Assembly (NCBI RefSeq): GCF_038500265.1
Contig: NZ_CP150637.1
Coordinates: 253,001 to 317,000 of the forward strand
Source: Ignatzschineria larvae DSM 13226
GTDB lineage: Bacteria; Pseudomonadota; Gammaproteobacteria; Cardiobacteriales; Wohlfahrtiimonadaceae
Direction of reading: 5' to 3'
Length of the DNA stretch: 64,000 nucleotides
Shown here piece by piece: positions 49,191 to 57,689 of the stretch. Every line of letters starts with the position of its first letter. The stretch's first letter is position 1. The position numbers were made by a program, and so were the translations under genes. Under the pieces are notes generated by a model that was not told where the DNA came from, ran no database searches, and saw nothing but the letters and a program-made list of their open reading frames with translations.

Positions 49191-50288
49191 ATGAAAAAGC
49201 AGATTCATCAGGCCGACAGAGATTCGCAATCGACAAACTTGCAAGAGGACGGGGGAGATCTCTCAACAATGTTATCAGCGAATACCGCTCACTCATTGCA
49301 TTTAGCTAATATTCGTAAATTACGATTATTAATCGCACTATTCGGCTTATCGTTATTGGTGATTATGATTGCGCCGATGTTTGGATTAACCTTTATCACC
49401 CCTTGGGGCGAGCAATCGGCCATATTTTGGCAAATGCGTTTCCCGAGAATGTTAGCCGCGTGGTGCGTAGGTGCAGGGCTCTCTGTATCAGGCTTAGTAT
49501 TTCAGGCAATTTTACGTAATCCATTAGCAGAACCCTTTACGTTAGGGGTGGCTGCCGGTGCAAGTTTAGGCGCCGCGATCTATATCTATTTGGGGCTCAG
49601 TTTTACGCTTGGCCTAATCAGCGGGATCTCGTTTGCCGCCTTTTTAGGCGCTACTTTAATCACGTTACTGATTTATACGATGCATTTTCGCCGGCAAGCC
49701 GATCCAATGAAGTTATTATTGATGGGCGTGATTTTAACGTTCTTTATCTCAAGCATTTTGATGTTACTCCAATCGCTTGGAAAATCCTCTTCGGCATTAG
49801 CGATGATGAGTTGGATGATGGGGCGGTTTTCGATGATTTCATTGACAGAATTGTGGCAATTACTTTTGGTCACTATCGTTGGGCTTACCATTATTAGCCT
49901 CTTTTCAGGGCAGCTTAATCTACTGCAACAAGGAGAAGTCGTCGCCTTTACCCGCGGTGTTGATAGCAGTAAAACAATGGGCTTTCTCTTTCTTGTGGTG
50001 AGCTTGATGACTGGGATTTTTGTCGCGTTAACCGGACCCATTGGTTTTGTGGGAATGTTGGTCCCTCACGTTGTTCGTAAATTGTTTGGCGCAGATCATC
50101 GTTGGTTAATCCCGGCTTCCATTCTGCTTGGAGGTACGATTCTGATTTTAGCAGATACCATTGGTTCCTTGTTGCTACGACCTGCTGAGATCCCTGTGGG
50201 GGTTGTTACCGCGATTTTTGGAGCACCCTTTTTCCTCTATATTCTGCTTAAAAAACAGCGACAAGCGCATTTTGTGAAACCAAAGTAG
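49191..50288 (+). CDS. Cobalamin/iron-chelate ABC transporter permease (BtuC-like)
   Basis: A FecCD/BtuC-family permease of 365 residues with about ten helices. Conserved segments are FWQMRFPRMLAAWCVGAGLSVSG near residue 83, NPLAEPFTLGVAAGASLGAA near residue 112 and GPIGFVGMLVPHVVRKLFG near residue 282, the loop that contacts the ATPase. The first 45 residues are a hydrophilic extension not usual in BtuC. It follows the ATPase by 12 bp and ends 297 bp before the receptor gene. Confidence 0.88.
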   Translation: MKKQIHQADRDSQSTNLQEDGGDLSTMLSANTAHSLHLANIRKLRLLIALFGLSLLVIMIAPMFGLTFITPWGEQSAIFWQMRFPRMLAAWCVGAGLSVSGLVFQAILRNPLAEPFTLGVAAGASLGAAIYIYLGLSFTLGLISGISFAAFLGATLITLLIYTMHFRRQADPMKLLLMGVILTFFISSILMLLQSLGKSSSALAMMSWMMGRFSMISLTELWQLLLVTIVGLTIISLFSGQLNLLQQGEVVAFTRGVDSSKTMGFLFLVVSLMTGIFVALTGPIGFVGMLVPHVVRKLFGADHRWLIPASILLGGTILILADTIGSLLLRPAEIPVGVVTAIFGAPFFLYILLKKQRQAHFVKPK

Positions 50289-50385
50289 CGGTTAGGGGTC
50301 ACTGATTGAGGAAGAAATAGCTTAAACATCATTGGACTTTATAAGCTTAAATGAGTGATTTAAGGAAAATATGATCTATATAGGC

Positions 50386-50413
50386 TTGTATAAATAGTGA
50401 TTATTGCTATTAT
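50386..50413 (+). promoter_or_regulatory. Possible promoter of the riboswitch-btuB transcript
   Basis: TTGTAT (50386-50391), a 16-base spacer and TATTAT (50408-50413) form a fair sigma-70 promoter. It lies about 35 bp before the first conserved base of the cobalamin riboswitch, a plausible position. Confidence 0.45.
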
Positions 50414-50445
50414 TACAGGCCAAGATCTTTGATGATCTATCCTAT

Positions 50446-50556
50446 TCGAGGTTAGGCTCGGGAAGCAGGGTGAAATTCCCTCACGGACCCGCCACTGTGA
50501 AGTTATCGCGATTTTTATCGTAGTAATCTAAGTCAGACACCACCTAGCCCTTTATT
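50446..50556 (+). promoter_or_regulatory. Adenosylcobalamin riboswitch
   Basis: The stretch shows the cobalamin aptamer core: GGGAAGCAGGGTGAAATTCC (from 50460), then CCGCCACTGTGA (about 50490-50501) and the downstream box AAGTCAGACACCACCTAGCC (about 50530-50549). The outer helix pairs AGGTTAGG-type sequence near 50450 with CCTAGCC near 50545. It precedes the receptor gene by about 30 bp. No T-run follows, so control is more likely at translation of btuB through its ribosome binding site. Confidence 0.93.
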
Positions 50557-50585
50557 TACTCTCGAGGTTTAAGAGGCTCACATCT

Positions 50586-52493
50586 ATGAAATTTCCCCAA
50601 AAGCGCACTGCGCTTGCTCTTTTTGCTATCCTTTCATCCACCGCATTCGCACAAAATGTCGCCGTTACAGAAAAAAGTGATGAGATTGTTTTTACCGCTA
50701 ATAAAACCCCTACACTATTAAGCGAAGTGGGTAGCCAAACCATCGTCATTAATCAGCAAGAGATTGAAAATCGCCAATACCATTCAGCCACAGAAGCCCT
50801 AGCGGCACAGCCGGGTGTTATTTTAAGTCAAAATAGTAATAGTGGACCAAGTTCTATTTTTGTGCGAGGTGCAAATAGTGCAAATACTTTAGTATTAGTC
50901 GATGGGGTACCTTTAGGCGATCCAATAGGCACAGGTAGAACAGTAGATTTTTCTTTATTAGGATCACTTTTAGATGTTGATCGAATTGAGGTATTGAAAG
51001 GTCCTCAAAGTTCTATTTATGGTAGTTCTGCAATGGGCGGCGTCATTCAAATTTTTACTAATAATTTGAATAAACCGGGAACTAGATTGCGCTTGATGGC
51101 GGGATCTCATGGGACCATACAAGTAAGTGCGACTACAACAGGAGCAGTAGGGGATTTTCGATATTCTTTAGGTGGATTAATTGATAATACTCGAGGTATT
51201 GATATTTCTACTCGAGAAAATAAGCCCGCACAACAATATGATAAAGATCGAAATAAAAATCGCCAATTATCAGGTCGGTTTAACTATCTTTTGAATGAGA
51301 ATTTTGATGTTGATTTAGCTTTAACTTATAACAATCGTTACTCTGAATATGATAGTGATTTTTCTAATTACTATTGGGACCCATACAATGATTATAATAA
51401 GTCGAAATTATTTACAGGACGACTAGCTTTAAATGGTTCATTTTTTGAAGATCAATGGACATCAACATTGTCCTATGCTTTGACCCAAATCCACAGGGAT
51501 AATTATACGAGTAATGATATTGGGGTGTGGGGGCTACCTGCAACAGGTTCTGCACCGGCTTATTATCGTTTCCGAGGAAAGACTCAAACGATCAATTTTG
51601 ATAATGAACTCACGTTCTATAAAGACTTTGCAACACGATTTGGTTTTGCTTATCAAAAAGAGCAGGGATCTGGTAGCGATAGGGTGAACCATTCGCAAAA
51701 TACTAAGAGTATTTATGTTGAGCAATCACTTAATTTTGCTGATAAATTCTTTAATACAGTTGGCATTCGGTATGATAAAAACTCTATTGCAGGAAGCAAA
51801 ACGACGTATCGTTTAACTTCTCGTTATAATTTTAATGAGATGGTTGCTATCAAAGGAAGTTTTGGGACAGGGTTTACTTCTGCTAATGTTTATCAACTTT
51901 TCGATACTTTTGCCGGTAATAGAGATTTGAAGCCTGAAACAAGTAAGGGGTTTGATATTGGTGTGGAATTGAAGCCAACTACAAATAGCTTAATTGCGTT
52001 GAGTTATTTTGATACTCGTTATAAAAATATGTTTACTAATGACAGTAGTACTCAATGGAAATATGAGAACTTGAGTAAAGCGAAAATATCCGGCTTTGAA
52101 ATCGTTGGATCTGTAGAAATTAATGATCAATGGGGATTATCCGGTAGTTATACTTATCTTGATGCTAAACAAAAAAAAGAGGGAGGCCAATATAAAAAAA
52201 TGCTTCGTCGTCCGAAACATCAAATTACGGCTAGTGTAACTTATAAACCGATTGAAGCTATTACTTTAAATGCTTCAGGAACTTACTATGGCAAACGTCA
52301 GGATGAGAAGAATAATCAAGATATAGAACTCTCAAGTTTTGCCGTATTTAATATTGCCGGTAGTTATAAAATCAATCGCCGATTCAGCGTAGATGCGAAG
52401 ATTCAAAATCTCTTTGATAAAGATTATGAGTTTGCGAAAGGTTACCGTGAAAATGGTCGCACTGCCTATGTGGGAATGAATATTGATTTGTAA
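50586..52493 (+). CDS. btuB: TonB-dependent cobalamin receptor
   Basis: The outer-membrane receptor is 635 residues, with a signal peptide (cleavage after about residue 22, AFA) and a TonB box DEIVFTANK near residue 32. The plug domain has SSIFVRGANSANTLVLVDGVPL and IEVLKGPQSSIYGSSAMGGVIQI near residue 136. The beta-barrel ends YVGMNIDL. The plug motifs and the riboswitch upstream support BtuB rather than a siderophore receptor. The barrel is AT-rich and rather divergent, as is common for surface-exposed receptors. Confidence 0.92.
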   Translation: MKFPQKRTALALFAILSSTAFAQNVAVTEKSDEIVFTANKTPTLLSEVGSQTIVINQQEIENRQYHSATEALAAQPGVILSQNSNSGPSSIFVRGANSANTLVLVDGVPLGDPIGTGRTVDFSLLGSLLDVDRIEVLKGPQSSIYGSSAMGGVIQIFTNNLNKPGTRLRLMAGSHGTIQVSATTTGAVGDFRYSLGGLIDNTRGIDISTRENKPAQQYDKDRNKNRQLSGRFNYLLNENFDVDLALTYNNRYSEYDSDFSNYYWDPYNDYNKSKLFTGRLALNGSFFEDQWTSTLSYALTQIHRDNYTSNDIGVWGLPATGSAPAYYRFRGKTQTINFDNELTFYKDFATRFGFAYQKEQGSGSDRVNHSQNTKSIYVEQSLNFADKFFNTVGIRYDKNSIAGSKTTYRLTSRYNFNEMVAIKGSFGTGFTSANVYQLFDTFAGNRDLKPETSKGFDIGVELKPTTNSLIALSYFDTRYKNMFTNDSSTQWKYENLSKAKISGFEIVGSVEINDQWGLSGSYTYLDAKQKKEGGQYKKMLRRPKHQITASVTYKPIEAITLNASGTYYGKRQDEKNNQDIELSSFAVFNIAGSYKINRRFSVDAKIQNLFDKDYEFAKGYRENGRTAYVGMNIDL

Positions 52494-52533
52494 TGAATGA
52501 CCATTCATAGTCGCAGATACTAGGAAATAAGAG

Positions 52534-52568
52534 GAGGCTAAGGGTCATCGTGATCGTTAGCCTCTTTG
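52534..52568 (+). terminator. Terminator after btuB
   Basis: GAGGCTAA (52534-52541) pairs with TTAGCCTC (52557-52564), followed by TTTGTT. It separates btuB from the binding-protein gene, which then needs its own promoter. Confidence 0.75.
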
Positions 52569-52644
52569 TTATATCGAGAATGCGAAATAAGGGTAAATTC
52601 TGTTTAATGCGGTTAGAAAGGCGAGTAGAATAGGGGGATCATCA

Positions 52645-53589
52645 ATGACCAATAAGGTGATTAATATCGTGAAAAAGAGATGGATACAGATCGGGAAATG
52701 GTTCGCTTTGGGGATGCTTCTGTTTGTTGCACAATTTGCACAAGCGGAAAACTTAGTTTTACCAAAAGGGGAGAGCTTAAATTGTCAGCGGATTGTTTCA
52801 ATATCGCCGGCGATTAGCGATATTTTGATGGATCTTAAGCTAGAGGATAATGTGATCGGCGCGACCCGTTATTGCAAATTACCTGAGAAAAAAGATCGGG
52901 AATTAGTAGGGGGTTACTTTGATTTGAATATTGAAAAAATCATGTCGCTGCGGCCAGATATCGTCTTTCTTGAAGGGATGCCTAATAATCCTATTTCTCA
53001 ACGTCTCGATTCTTTGGGAATTAAGAATCGTGCTTTTGCGCTTGATACCTTAGATGAAATGGAGGGAGCAAAACAGGAGATTGGGCATTACTGTGAAGGG
53101 GAGATTGTGATCGATGGCTTAACGTTAAAAGAGTTTTTAGCGCACAAAGTCCCACAGAATGTGACGGATCATCCTAAGGTTTTAATTCTCTATAATTATG
53201 GCGAGAGCTCTGAGAAAATTTTGCCAAGATTAGCAGCAGGGCGGAGCTTTCATGGAGAGTTATTAGAAACACTAGGAATGGAGAATGTCTATTTAGGTTC
53301 GCTTAATGCACCAGAATTAACGAGGGAAGCCATTTCTCTCTTAAATCCGGAATGGATCTTTATTCTCAATGGCCTGATTACCGATCCTGAGCAACCTTAT
53401 AATGTGTTAGAGGTACAAAATATTCATCCTAAATGGGAATTTCTGTCAGGCGTTAAGGCTGTTCAGCAGTCACACGTCTATGAGATTCGAGGGTTTTATA
53501 CACAAATTCCGTCTGTTGCAGCAATGGAGCAATTAGGAGAAACATTAAGCCAGTTAGTCTATGGCGATCAGCGAGAAAAAACGGAGTGA
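52645..53589 (+). CDS. Cobalamin-binding periplasmic protein (BtuF-like)
   Basis: A helical-backbone substrate-binding protein of 314 residues with a signal peptide (cleavage near residue 34, AQA). The family blocks are QRIVSISPAISDILMDLKLEDNVIGAT near residue 48, then LNIEKIMSLRPDIVFLEG near residue 95 and LAAGRSFHGELLETLGMENVY near residue 195. It completes a BtuBCDF set with the genes at 48435-52493. GGGGGA before the ATG is a strong ribosome binding site. An iron-chelate ligand is the alternative, but the riboswitch context favours cobalamin. Confidence 0.85.
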   Translation: MTNKVINIVKKRWIQIGKWFALGMLLFVAQFAQAENLVLPKGESLNCQRIVSISPAISDILMDLKLEDNVIGATRYCKLPEKKDRELVGGYFDLNIEKIMSLRPDIVFLEGMPNNPISQRLDSLGIKNRAFALDTLDEMEGAKQEIGHYCEGEIVIDGLTLKEFLAHKVPQNVTDHPKVLILYNYGESSEKILPRLAAGRSFHGELLETLGMENVYLGSLNAPELTREAISLLNPEWIFILNGLITDPEQPYNVLEVQNIHPKWEFLSGVKAVQQSHVYEIRGFYTQIPSVAAMEQLGETLSQLVYGDQREKTE

Positions 53590-53717
53590 TCAATCATTTT
53601 TGGCGTGGGATATTGCTTAATGTCACTTGATATTCGTCATATTTTTAAGTAGACATTTTGCAAATATGCTAGACTAAGCCCCTTTATTCTTAAACAAATT
53701 CGTTGTAGGAGTCTATC

Positions 53718-54155
53718 ATGAGTAAACAACAAACTTTATCAATTATTAAGCCAGATGCAGTTGCCAAAAATGTGGTTGGCGCAATCTATTCACGTTTTGA
53801 AGCAGCAGGTTTCAAAATTGTTGCAGCTAAAATGACGCATTTAACACGTGAAGAAGCGGAAGGTTTCTACGCAGTACATAAAGAGCGTCCTTTCTTCAAC
53901 GACTTAGTTGAATTCATGATCTCAGGTCCAGTTGTGATCTCTGTATTAGAAGGCGACAACGTGATTGCTAAACATCGTGATTTAATGGGTGCAACTAACC
54001 CTAAAGATGCATTAGCGGGTACGCTTCGTCACGATTATGCAGAATCAATTGATGCTAATGCCGTTCATGGTTCAGATGCACCTGAAACTGCAAAAGTTGA
54101 AATCGAATACTTCTTCGGTCCTAATGTAGTGGGTGCACCAAAAGTGTGTGCATAA
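53718..54155 (+). CDS. ndk: Nucleoside diphosphate kinase
   Basis: Ndk balances nucleoside triphosphate pools through a phosphohistidine. The 145-residue protein has [18 protein letters not shown] near residue 6, [18 protein letters not shown] near residue 91 and the catalytic His in NAVHGSD (H117). It is followed by rlmN, the conserved gammaproteobacterial neighbour. The gene is visibly richer in frequent codons, suggesting high expression. Confidence 0.97.
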   Translation: MSKQQTLSIIKPDAVAKNVVGAIYSRFEAAGFKIVAAKMTHLTREEAEGFYAVHKERPFFNDLVEFMISGPVVISVLEGDNVIAKHRDLMGATNPKDALAGTLRHDYAESIDANAVHGSDAPETAKVEIEYFFGPNVVGAPKVCA

Positions 54156-54247
54156 TTGCCATTATTGGTGATCTGTTCGGGTAGCGTCTATGATAAGCGT
54201 ATGCGCTACTCGGCAATCCCTAGAATTACAGGATAGAAGAATAATTG

Positions 54248-55429
54248 ATGTTAGACGTTAATATCAAAGTTGAAAATGCCAAACCTCAGACTAATCTCTA
54301 TAGTTTGACGTTTGACGATTTAAAAGAATTTTGCCTCTCAATCGGCGAGAAACCTTATCGTGCCACACAAATTATGAAGTGGCTCTATCATAAAGGTGTT
54401 CGTTCGATTGATGAGATGACCGATGTTTCCAAAAAAACACGGGAAAAACTCAAAGAGATTACGACCTTATCATTGCCGGAAGTGGTGCTGGATCATCTCT
54501 CAGAAGATGGTACCCGTAAATGGTTGATTCGTTTAGATTCAGGTAACTCGATTGAGATGGTTTATATTCCGGAAGATGATCGCGGTACGCTCTGTGTCTC
54601 TTCACAGGTAGGCTGCGCATTAGATTGCTCTTTCTGTGCAACAGGGAAACAAGGATTTAATCGTAACTTAGCGGTAGAAGAGATCGTAGGGCAGTTGATG
54701 ATTGCCAAATTGCTCTTAAATGATTTTGAAGAGATCGATAATTTTACCCCTCGTAAAGTCACTAATGTGGTCTTTATGGGGATGGGTGAGCCTCTACTCA
54801 ATTATCGCAATGTGGTTTCAGCGATGAAGATTATGCTTGATGATTATGGCTTTGGTCTATCTAAACGCCGCGTAACTTTAAGTACCTCCGGCGTTGTCCC
54901 GGCGCTCTATCGTCTTAAGGAAGATATCGATGTCGCCTTAGCGATTTCACTGCATGCACCCTACAATACGTTACGAGATGAGTTAGTGCCGATTAATCAA
55001 AAATATCCGATTAATGAGCTACTCGATGCTTGTCGCAACTATATTGATGGAACCAATAAGAAGATTACTTGGGAATATGTGCTTTTGAGAGGCGTTAATG
55101 ATCGCGATGAAGATGCCCATGCGCTTGCACGCCTGATTCGGAATATTCCGGGTAAAGTAAATTTAATTCCTTTTAATCCATTTGATGGCGTTGATTACCA
55201 AACCTCAGATCGTAAACAGATTGATCACTTCCGCTCAATCCTAATGGGCTATGGCTTAGTTGCGGTAACTCGTAAAACGCGCGGTGACGATGTGGATGCG
55301 GCTTGTGGGCAGTTAGCAGGGCGCGTCAAAGATCGGACTAAGCGGACTATTAGTCAAGAAGAAGTGGTTCAAGGAGAAGTGGCTCAAAAGGACTTGACTC
55401 AAGAAGCATTGGTTACTGAACTTGCGTAG
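54248..55429 (+). CDS. rlmN: Dual-specificity 23S rRNA/tRNA adenine C2-methyltransferase
   Basis: RlmN is a radical SAM enzyme that makes m2A2503 in 23S rRNA and m2A37 in tRNA. The protein is 393 residues. The cluster motif is CALDCSFC (C123, C127, C130). VTNVVFMGMGEPLLNYRNV, RVTLSTSG and GVNDRDED are present, as is the late cysteine in DVDAACGQL. A low-complexity C-terminal tail of about 25 residues, after KRT, is not found in E. coli RlmN (384). The ATG at 54248 is chosen over a TTG at 54245. Confidence 0.96.
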   Translation: MLDVNIKVENAKPQTNLYSLTFDDLKEFCLSIGEKPYRATQIMKWLYHKGVRSIDEMTDVSKKTREKLKEITTLSLPEVVLDHLSEDGTRKWLIRLDSGNSIEMVYIPEDDRGTLCVSSQVGCALDCSFCATGKQGFNRNLAVEEIVGQLMIAKLLLNDFEEIDNFTPRKVTNVVFMGMGEPLLNYRNVVSAMKIMLDDYGFGLSKRRVTLSTSGVVPALYRLKEDIDVALAISLHAPYNTLRDELVPINQKYPINELLDACRNYIDGTNKKITWEYVLLRGVNDRDEDAHALARLIRNIPGKVNLIPFNPFDGVDYQTSDRKQIDHFRSILMGYGLVAVTRKTRGDDVDAACGQLAGRVKDRTKRTISQEEVVQGEVAQKDLTQEALVTELA

Positions 55430-55533
55430 CCGGAACTGTTTTTCAGGAACTTTTCATAAGGTTGCTGATAGGTTTTTCAGGAATATTGCTGTACGATAAA
55501 AGTCTTAAAGGAGTCTTATATCGCGAGCATAAT

Positions 55534-56193
55534 ATGAAGCAAGAAGCATTGATAGTTTACTATTACCAACCTTTCTCACAGGGAGAGGTTGGTTTTTTAT
55601 TGGGTGAAAATGGGCTTAAAGCCCTCGATATCGAAGGGCTCTATCCGCAAATACGGGAAAATGATCCCAGCATTGCACCGCTATTCTCGAAGAGTCATCT
55701 GAAGCAGACGATGTTAAAACAATCATTACGACAAAAGCGAGGATTATCGAATAATAGCCTTGAATTGACCACGAAAATCCGCTGGCAGAAACAGTATGCC
55801 CCTTTACCGATAGGAGATCAGTTTAATCCGGTATTCGGTCAATATTTACAAACGGCGATTACAGAGTTATTACGCTATTTTCAAGGTGAAGAGGTGCAAT
55901 TTACCGTTCCCTTAGATTTGAGTGATGGCACCGCATTTCAACAACAAGTTTGGCAAGCCTTACAACAGATTCCTTATGGTCAGACTATTAGCTATAAAAC
56001 TTTAGCGATGATGATTAATAATCCTAAAGCAGTGCGTGCAGTGGGTGGGGCTAATGGTCAAAATCCATTGCCGATTATCATTCCTTGTCATCGGGTGATT
56101 CAGGCAGATGGCAGCTTAGGCGGTTATAGTGGCGGCGTTGCCATTAAACGGGAATTGTTGGCGCTAGAAGGTGTTGTAGATACGCTCTTTTAA
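55534..56193 (+). CDS. ogt: Methylated-DNA--protein-cysteine methyltransferase
   Basis: This suicide repair protein removes alkyl groups from O6-alkylguanine. With the ATG at 55534 it has 219 residues. An N-terminal domain is followed by the DNA-binding domain with FQQQVWQALQQIPYGQTISYK, then AVRAVGGANGQNPLPIIIPCHRV, whose active cysteine is C185. The arginine finger R is in VRAVGGAN, and the C-terminal LGGYSGGVAIKRELLALEG is conserved. There is no Ada-type N-terminal AraC domain. The N-terminal 100 residues are weakly conserved. Confidence 0.92.
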   Translation: MKQEALIVYYYQPFSQGEVGFLLGENGLKALDIEGLYPQIRENDPSIAPLFSKSHLKQTMLKQSLRQKRGLSNNSLELTTKIRWQKQYAPLPIGDQFNPVFGQYLQTAITELLRYFQGEEVQFTVPLDLSDGTAFQQQVWQALQQIPYGQTISYKTLAMMINNPKAVRAVGGANGQNPLPIIIPCHRVIQADGSLGGYSGGVAIKRELLALEGVVDTLF

Positions 56194-56246
56194 AAGAGAT
56201 CTTAAGATAGAAGTATCCTTGAGAAATGAGTCTCAAATAATACTCT

Positions 56247-57332
56247 TTATCCCAAAAAGAGACCAATTAATAGGAGTGCCATAATGATTTGTCCTGTTCC
56301 AAGAAGCAGTGCATAGAGTGCAAGTTTTCCCCCTTGTTGTTTTAGAAGCATAAAGTTAAGTCGTAGACCAATGGCGGCAAGGGCAATGACTTCAAAGGCA
56401 TGACTAAAGCTAAGGAGCACAGCAACAATAGCGTCAGAGACTAATGAGAGAGAATTGAGAGCACAGGCAATGATAAAGCCAAATAGGTACCAAGGAATCA
56501 GTTTAAAGAGATGGGGGAAAGAACGCGGTGCGGCACCATGATCGACGTTATTTTCCTTGTTCAATTCCTGTGATTCCTGTGATTGAGGGGCTTGATGGCT
56601 ATTTTGTGCTAGACGATGAAAGAGCAGTACGATAATAATCAGAGAGGCAATTCGCATAATTTTAAAGAGCGTTGCATCCCGCATTACTTCACCGCCGAGC
56701 ATACTACTACTAGCGATTACCTGACCGACAGATTGTAAAATGCCGCCAATAAATGCTCCTTGAAGTAGTTTACTATCATAGGCATAGAGCGCAATAACCG
56801 GTAAGAGGAACATCATGATGGTGCCCATTAAATTGACGATCGTGATAATAAGGCCCCGCTCAGCATCTTTAGCGCGAATAACCGGTGCAACAGCAGCGAT
56901 AGCTGACGAACCACAGACCGCATTTCCGGCTGCCATTAATAACGCATAATTTTTACTAAAGCGTAATAACTTGCCGATGAGAAGTGCCAAAATGATGGTG
57001 CTACTAATTTGTAGAATGATATAGAGCGTACCGGCAAAGCCTAAGTGGGCAAGCGTTTCAAAGGTTACGGAAAATCCTAATAGGACAATGGCATACTCTA
57101 ATAATCGGCCTTCTGAAAATTTGGTCCCTTGTGCTAAGATCGGTTGTTTAAAATAGAGATTGCCGGCTAAAATACCAATACCAATCGCAATAGGGCCCGC
57201 CCCAATATTCGGAACCCACATAGCAAGCAACATCGCAATGAGAGCAGTGATACAGCTAATCGTTAATCCAGGGAGAATACCAGGAATTTCTTGAGGTTTA
57301 GGGATAAATGAGGGGTATTTAAGTAGGGACAT
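56247..57332 (-). CDS. YeiH/UPF0324-family membrane protein
   Basis: A 361-residue protein with ten or eleven helices. It contains the family blocks AIGIGILAGNLYF near residue 50, LLEYAIVLLGFSVTFETLAHLG near residue 79 and LLMAAGNAVCGSSAIAAVAPVIRAKD near residue 134. The family is often annotated as a putative sulfate exporter, but its substrate is not settled. A hydrophilic, Gln/Glu/Asn-rich loop of about 30 residues at 243-275 is longer than usual. It is monocistronic on the minus strand. Confidence 0.85.
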   Translation of the reverse strand: MSLLKYPSFIPKPQEIPGILPGLTISCITALIAMLLAMWVPNIGAGPIAIGIGILAGNLYFKQPILAQGTKFSEGRLLEYAIVLLGFSVTFETLAHLGFAGTLYIILQISSTIILALLIGKLLRFSKNYALLMAAGNAVCGSSAIAAVAPVIRAKDAERGLIITIVNLMGTIMMFLLPVIALYAYDSKLLQGAFIGGILQSVGQVIASSSMLGGEVMRDATLFKIMRIASLIIIVLLFHRLAQNSHQAPQSQESQELNKENNVDHGAAPRSFPHLFKLIPWYLFGFIIACALNSLSLVSDAIVAVLLSFSHAFEVIALAAIGLRLNFMLLKQQGGKLALYALLLGTGQIIMALLLIGLFLG

Positions 57333-57375
57333 AATCGGTCAGGAGAATTTCAAGAGAGTGGGTTAATATAGTATT

Positions 57376-57512
57376 TATAGTAAGATCGGTTTAAAATAAG
57401 CTGATTGAAATGCCGGCACATCAGTTGTAACAAGTAAGGAAGCTGTTCTATCCGGCATCTTGCAAGTGTTGTTTAGTACGGTTTTATGTTTTCTTAAACC
57501 AAATTTACTATA
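57376..57512. repeat. MITE-like dispersed element, copy C (inverted)
   Basis: A 137 bp element starts TATAGTAAGATCGGTTTAAA and ends TTAAACCAAATTTACTATA. Read in reverse it matches copy A at about 85% over the inner 100 bp, including GGATAGAACAGCTTCC-type sequence and CGGCATCTTGCAAGTGTTGT. The 24 bases at its right end are an exact reverse complement of the copy A left end. It lies 43 bp upstream of the YeiH-type gene's start codon, where it could influence that promoter. Confidence 0.85.
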
Positions 57513-57605
57513 TAATACGATTTTAAGATTAGATACATGATTGTATAACTGACCTTTATGCTACGCTTTTTTGATAAGAAGTAAAAGTTTCAGTAAAGCC
57601 CGATT

Positions 57606-57645
57606 AAAAAAGCGTTTCTCATACGTGTGAGAAACGCTTGATTTA
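57606..57645 (-). terminator. Terminator after the quinone oxidoreductase gene
   Basis: AAGCGTTTCTCA (57610-57621) and TGAGAAACGCTT (57628-57639) form a perfect 12 bp stem with a 6-base loop. A six-base T-run follows on the minus strand. It is the strongest hairpin in the window. Confidence 0.9.
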
Positions 57646-57689
57646 TCTATATGAAAGTATTATGGAAGAGGTGAATTATTCAATTATTC

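Larger units (their letters stand above)
57333..57689. other. Intergenic region between the YeiH-type gene and the quinone oxidoreductase gene
   Basis: The 357 bp region contains MITE-like copy C (57376-57512) and a strong hairpin terminator (57606-57645). The remainder, 57513-57605, shows nothing recognisable. The promoter of the YeiH-type gene must lie in or near the element. Confidence 0.7.

Noticed and set aside
49673-50041. Antisense frame of 122 codons inside the BtuC-like gene
   Set aside because: It is fully inside a recognisable permease gene on the other strand, with no protein-family features.
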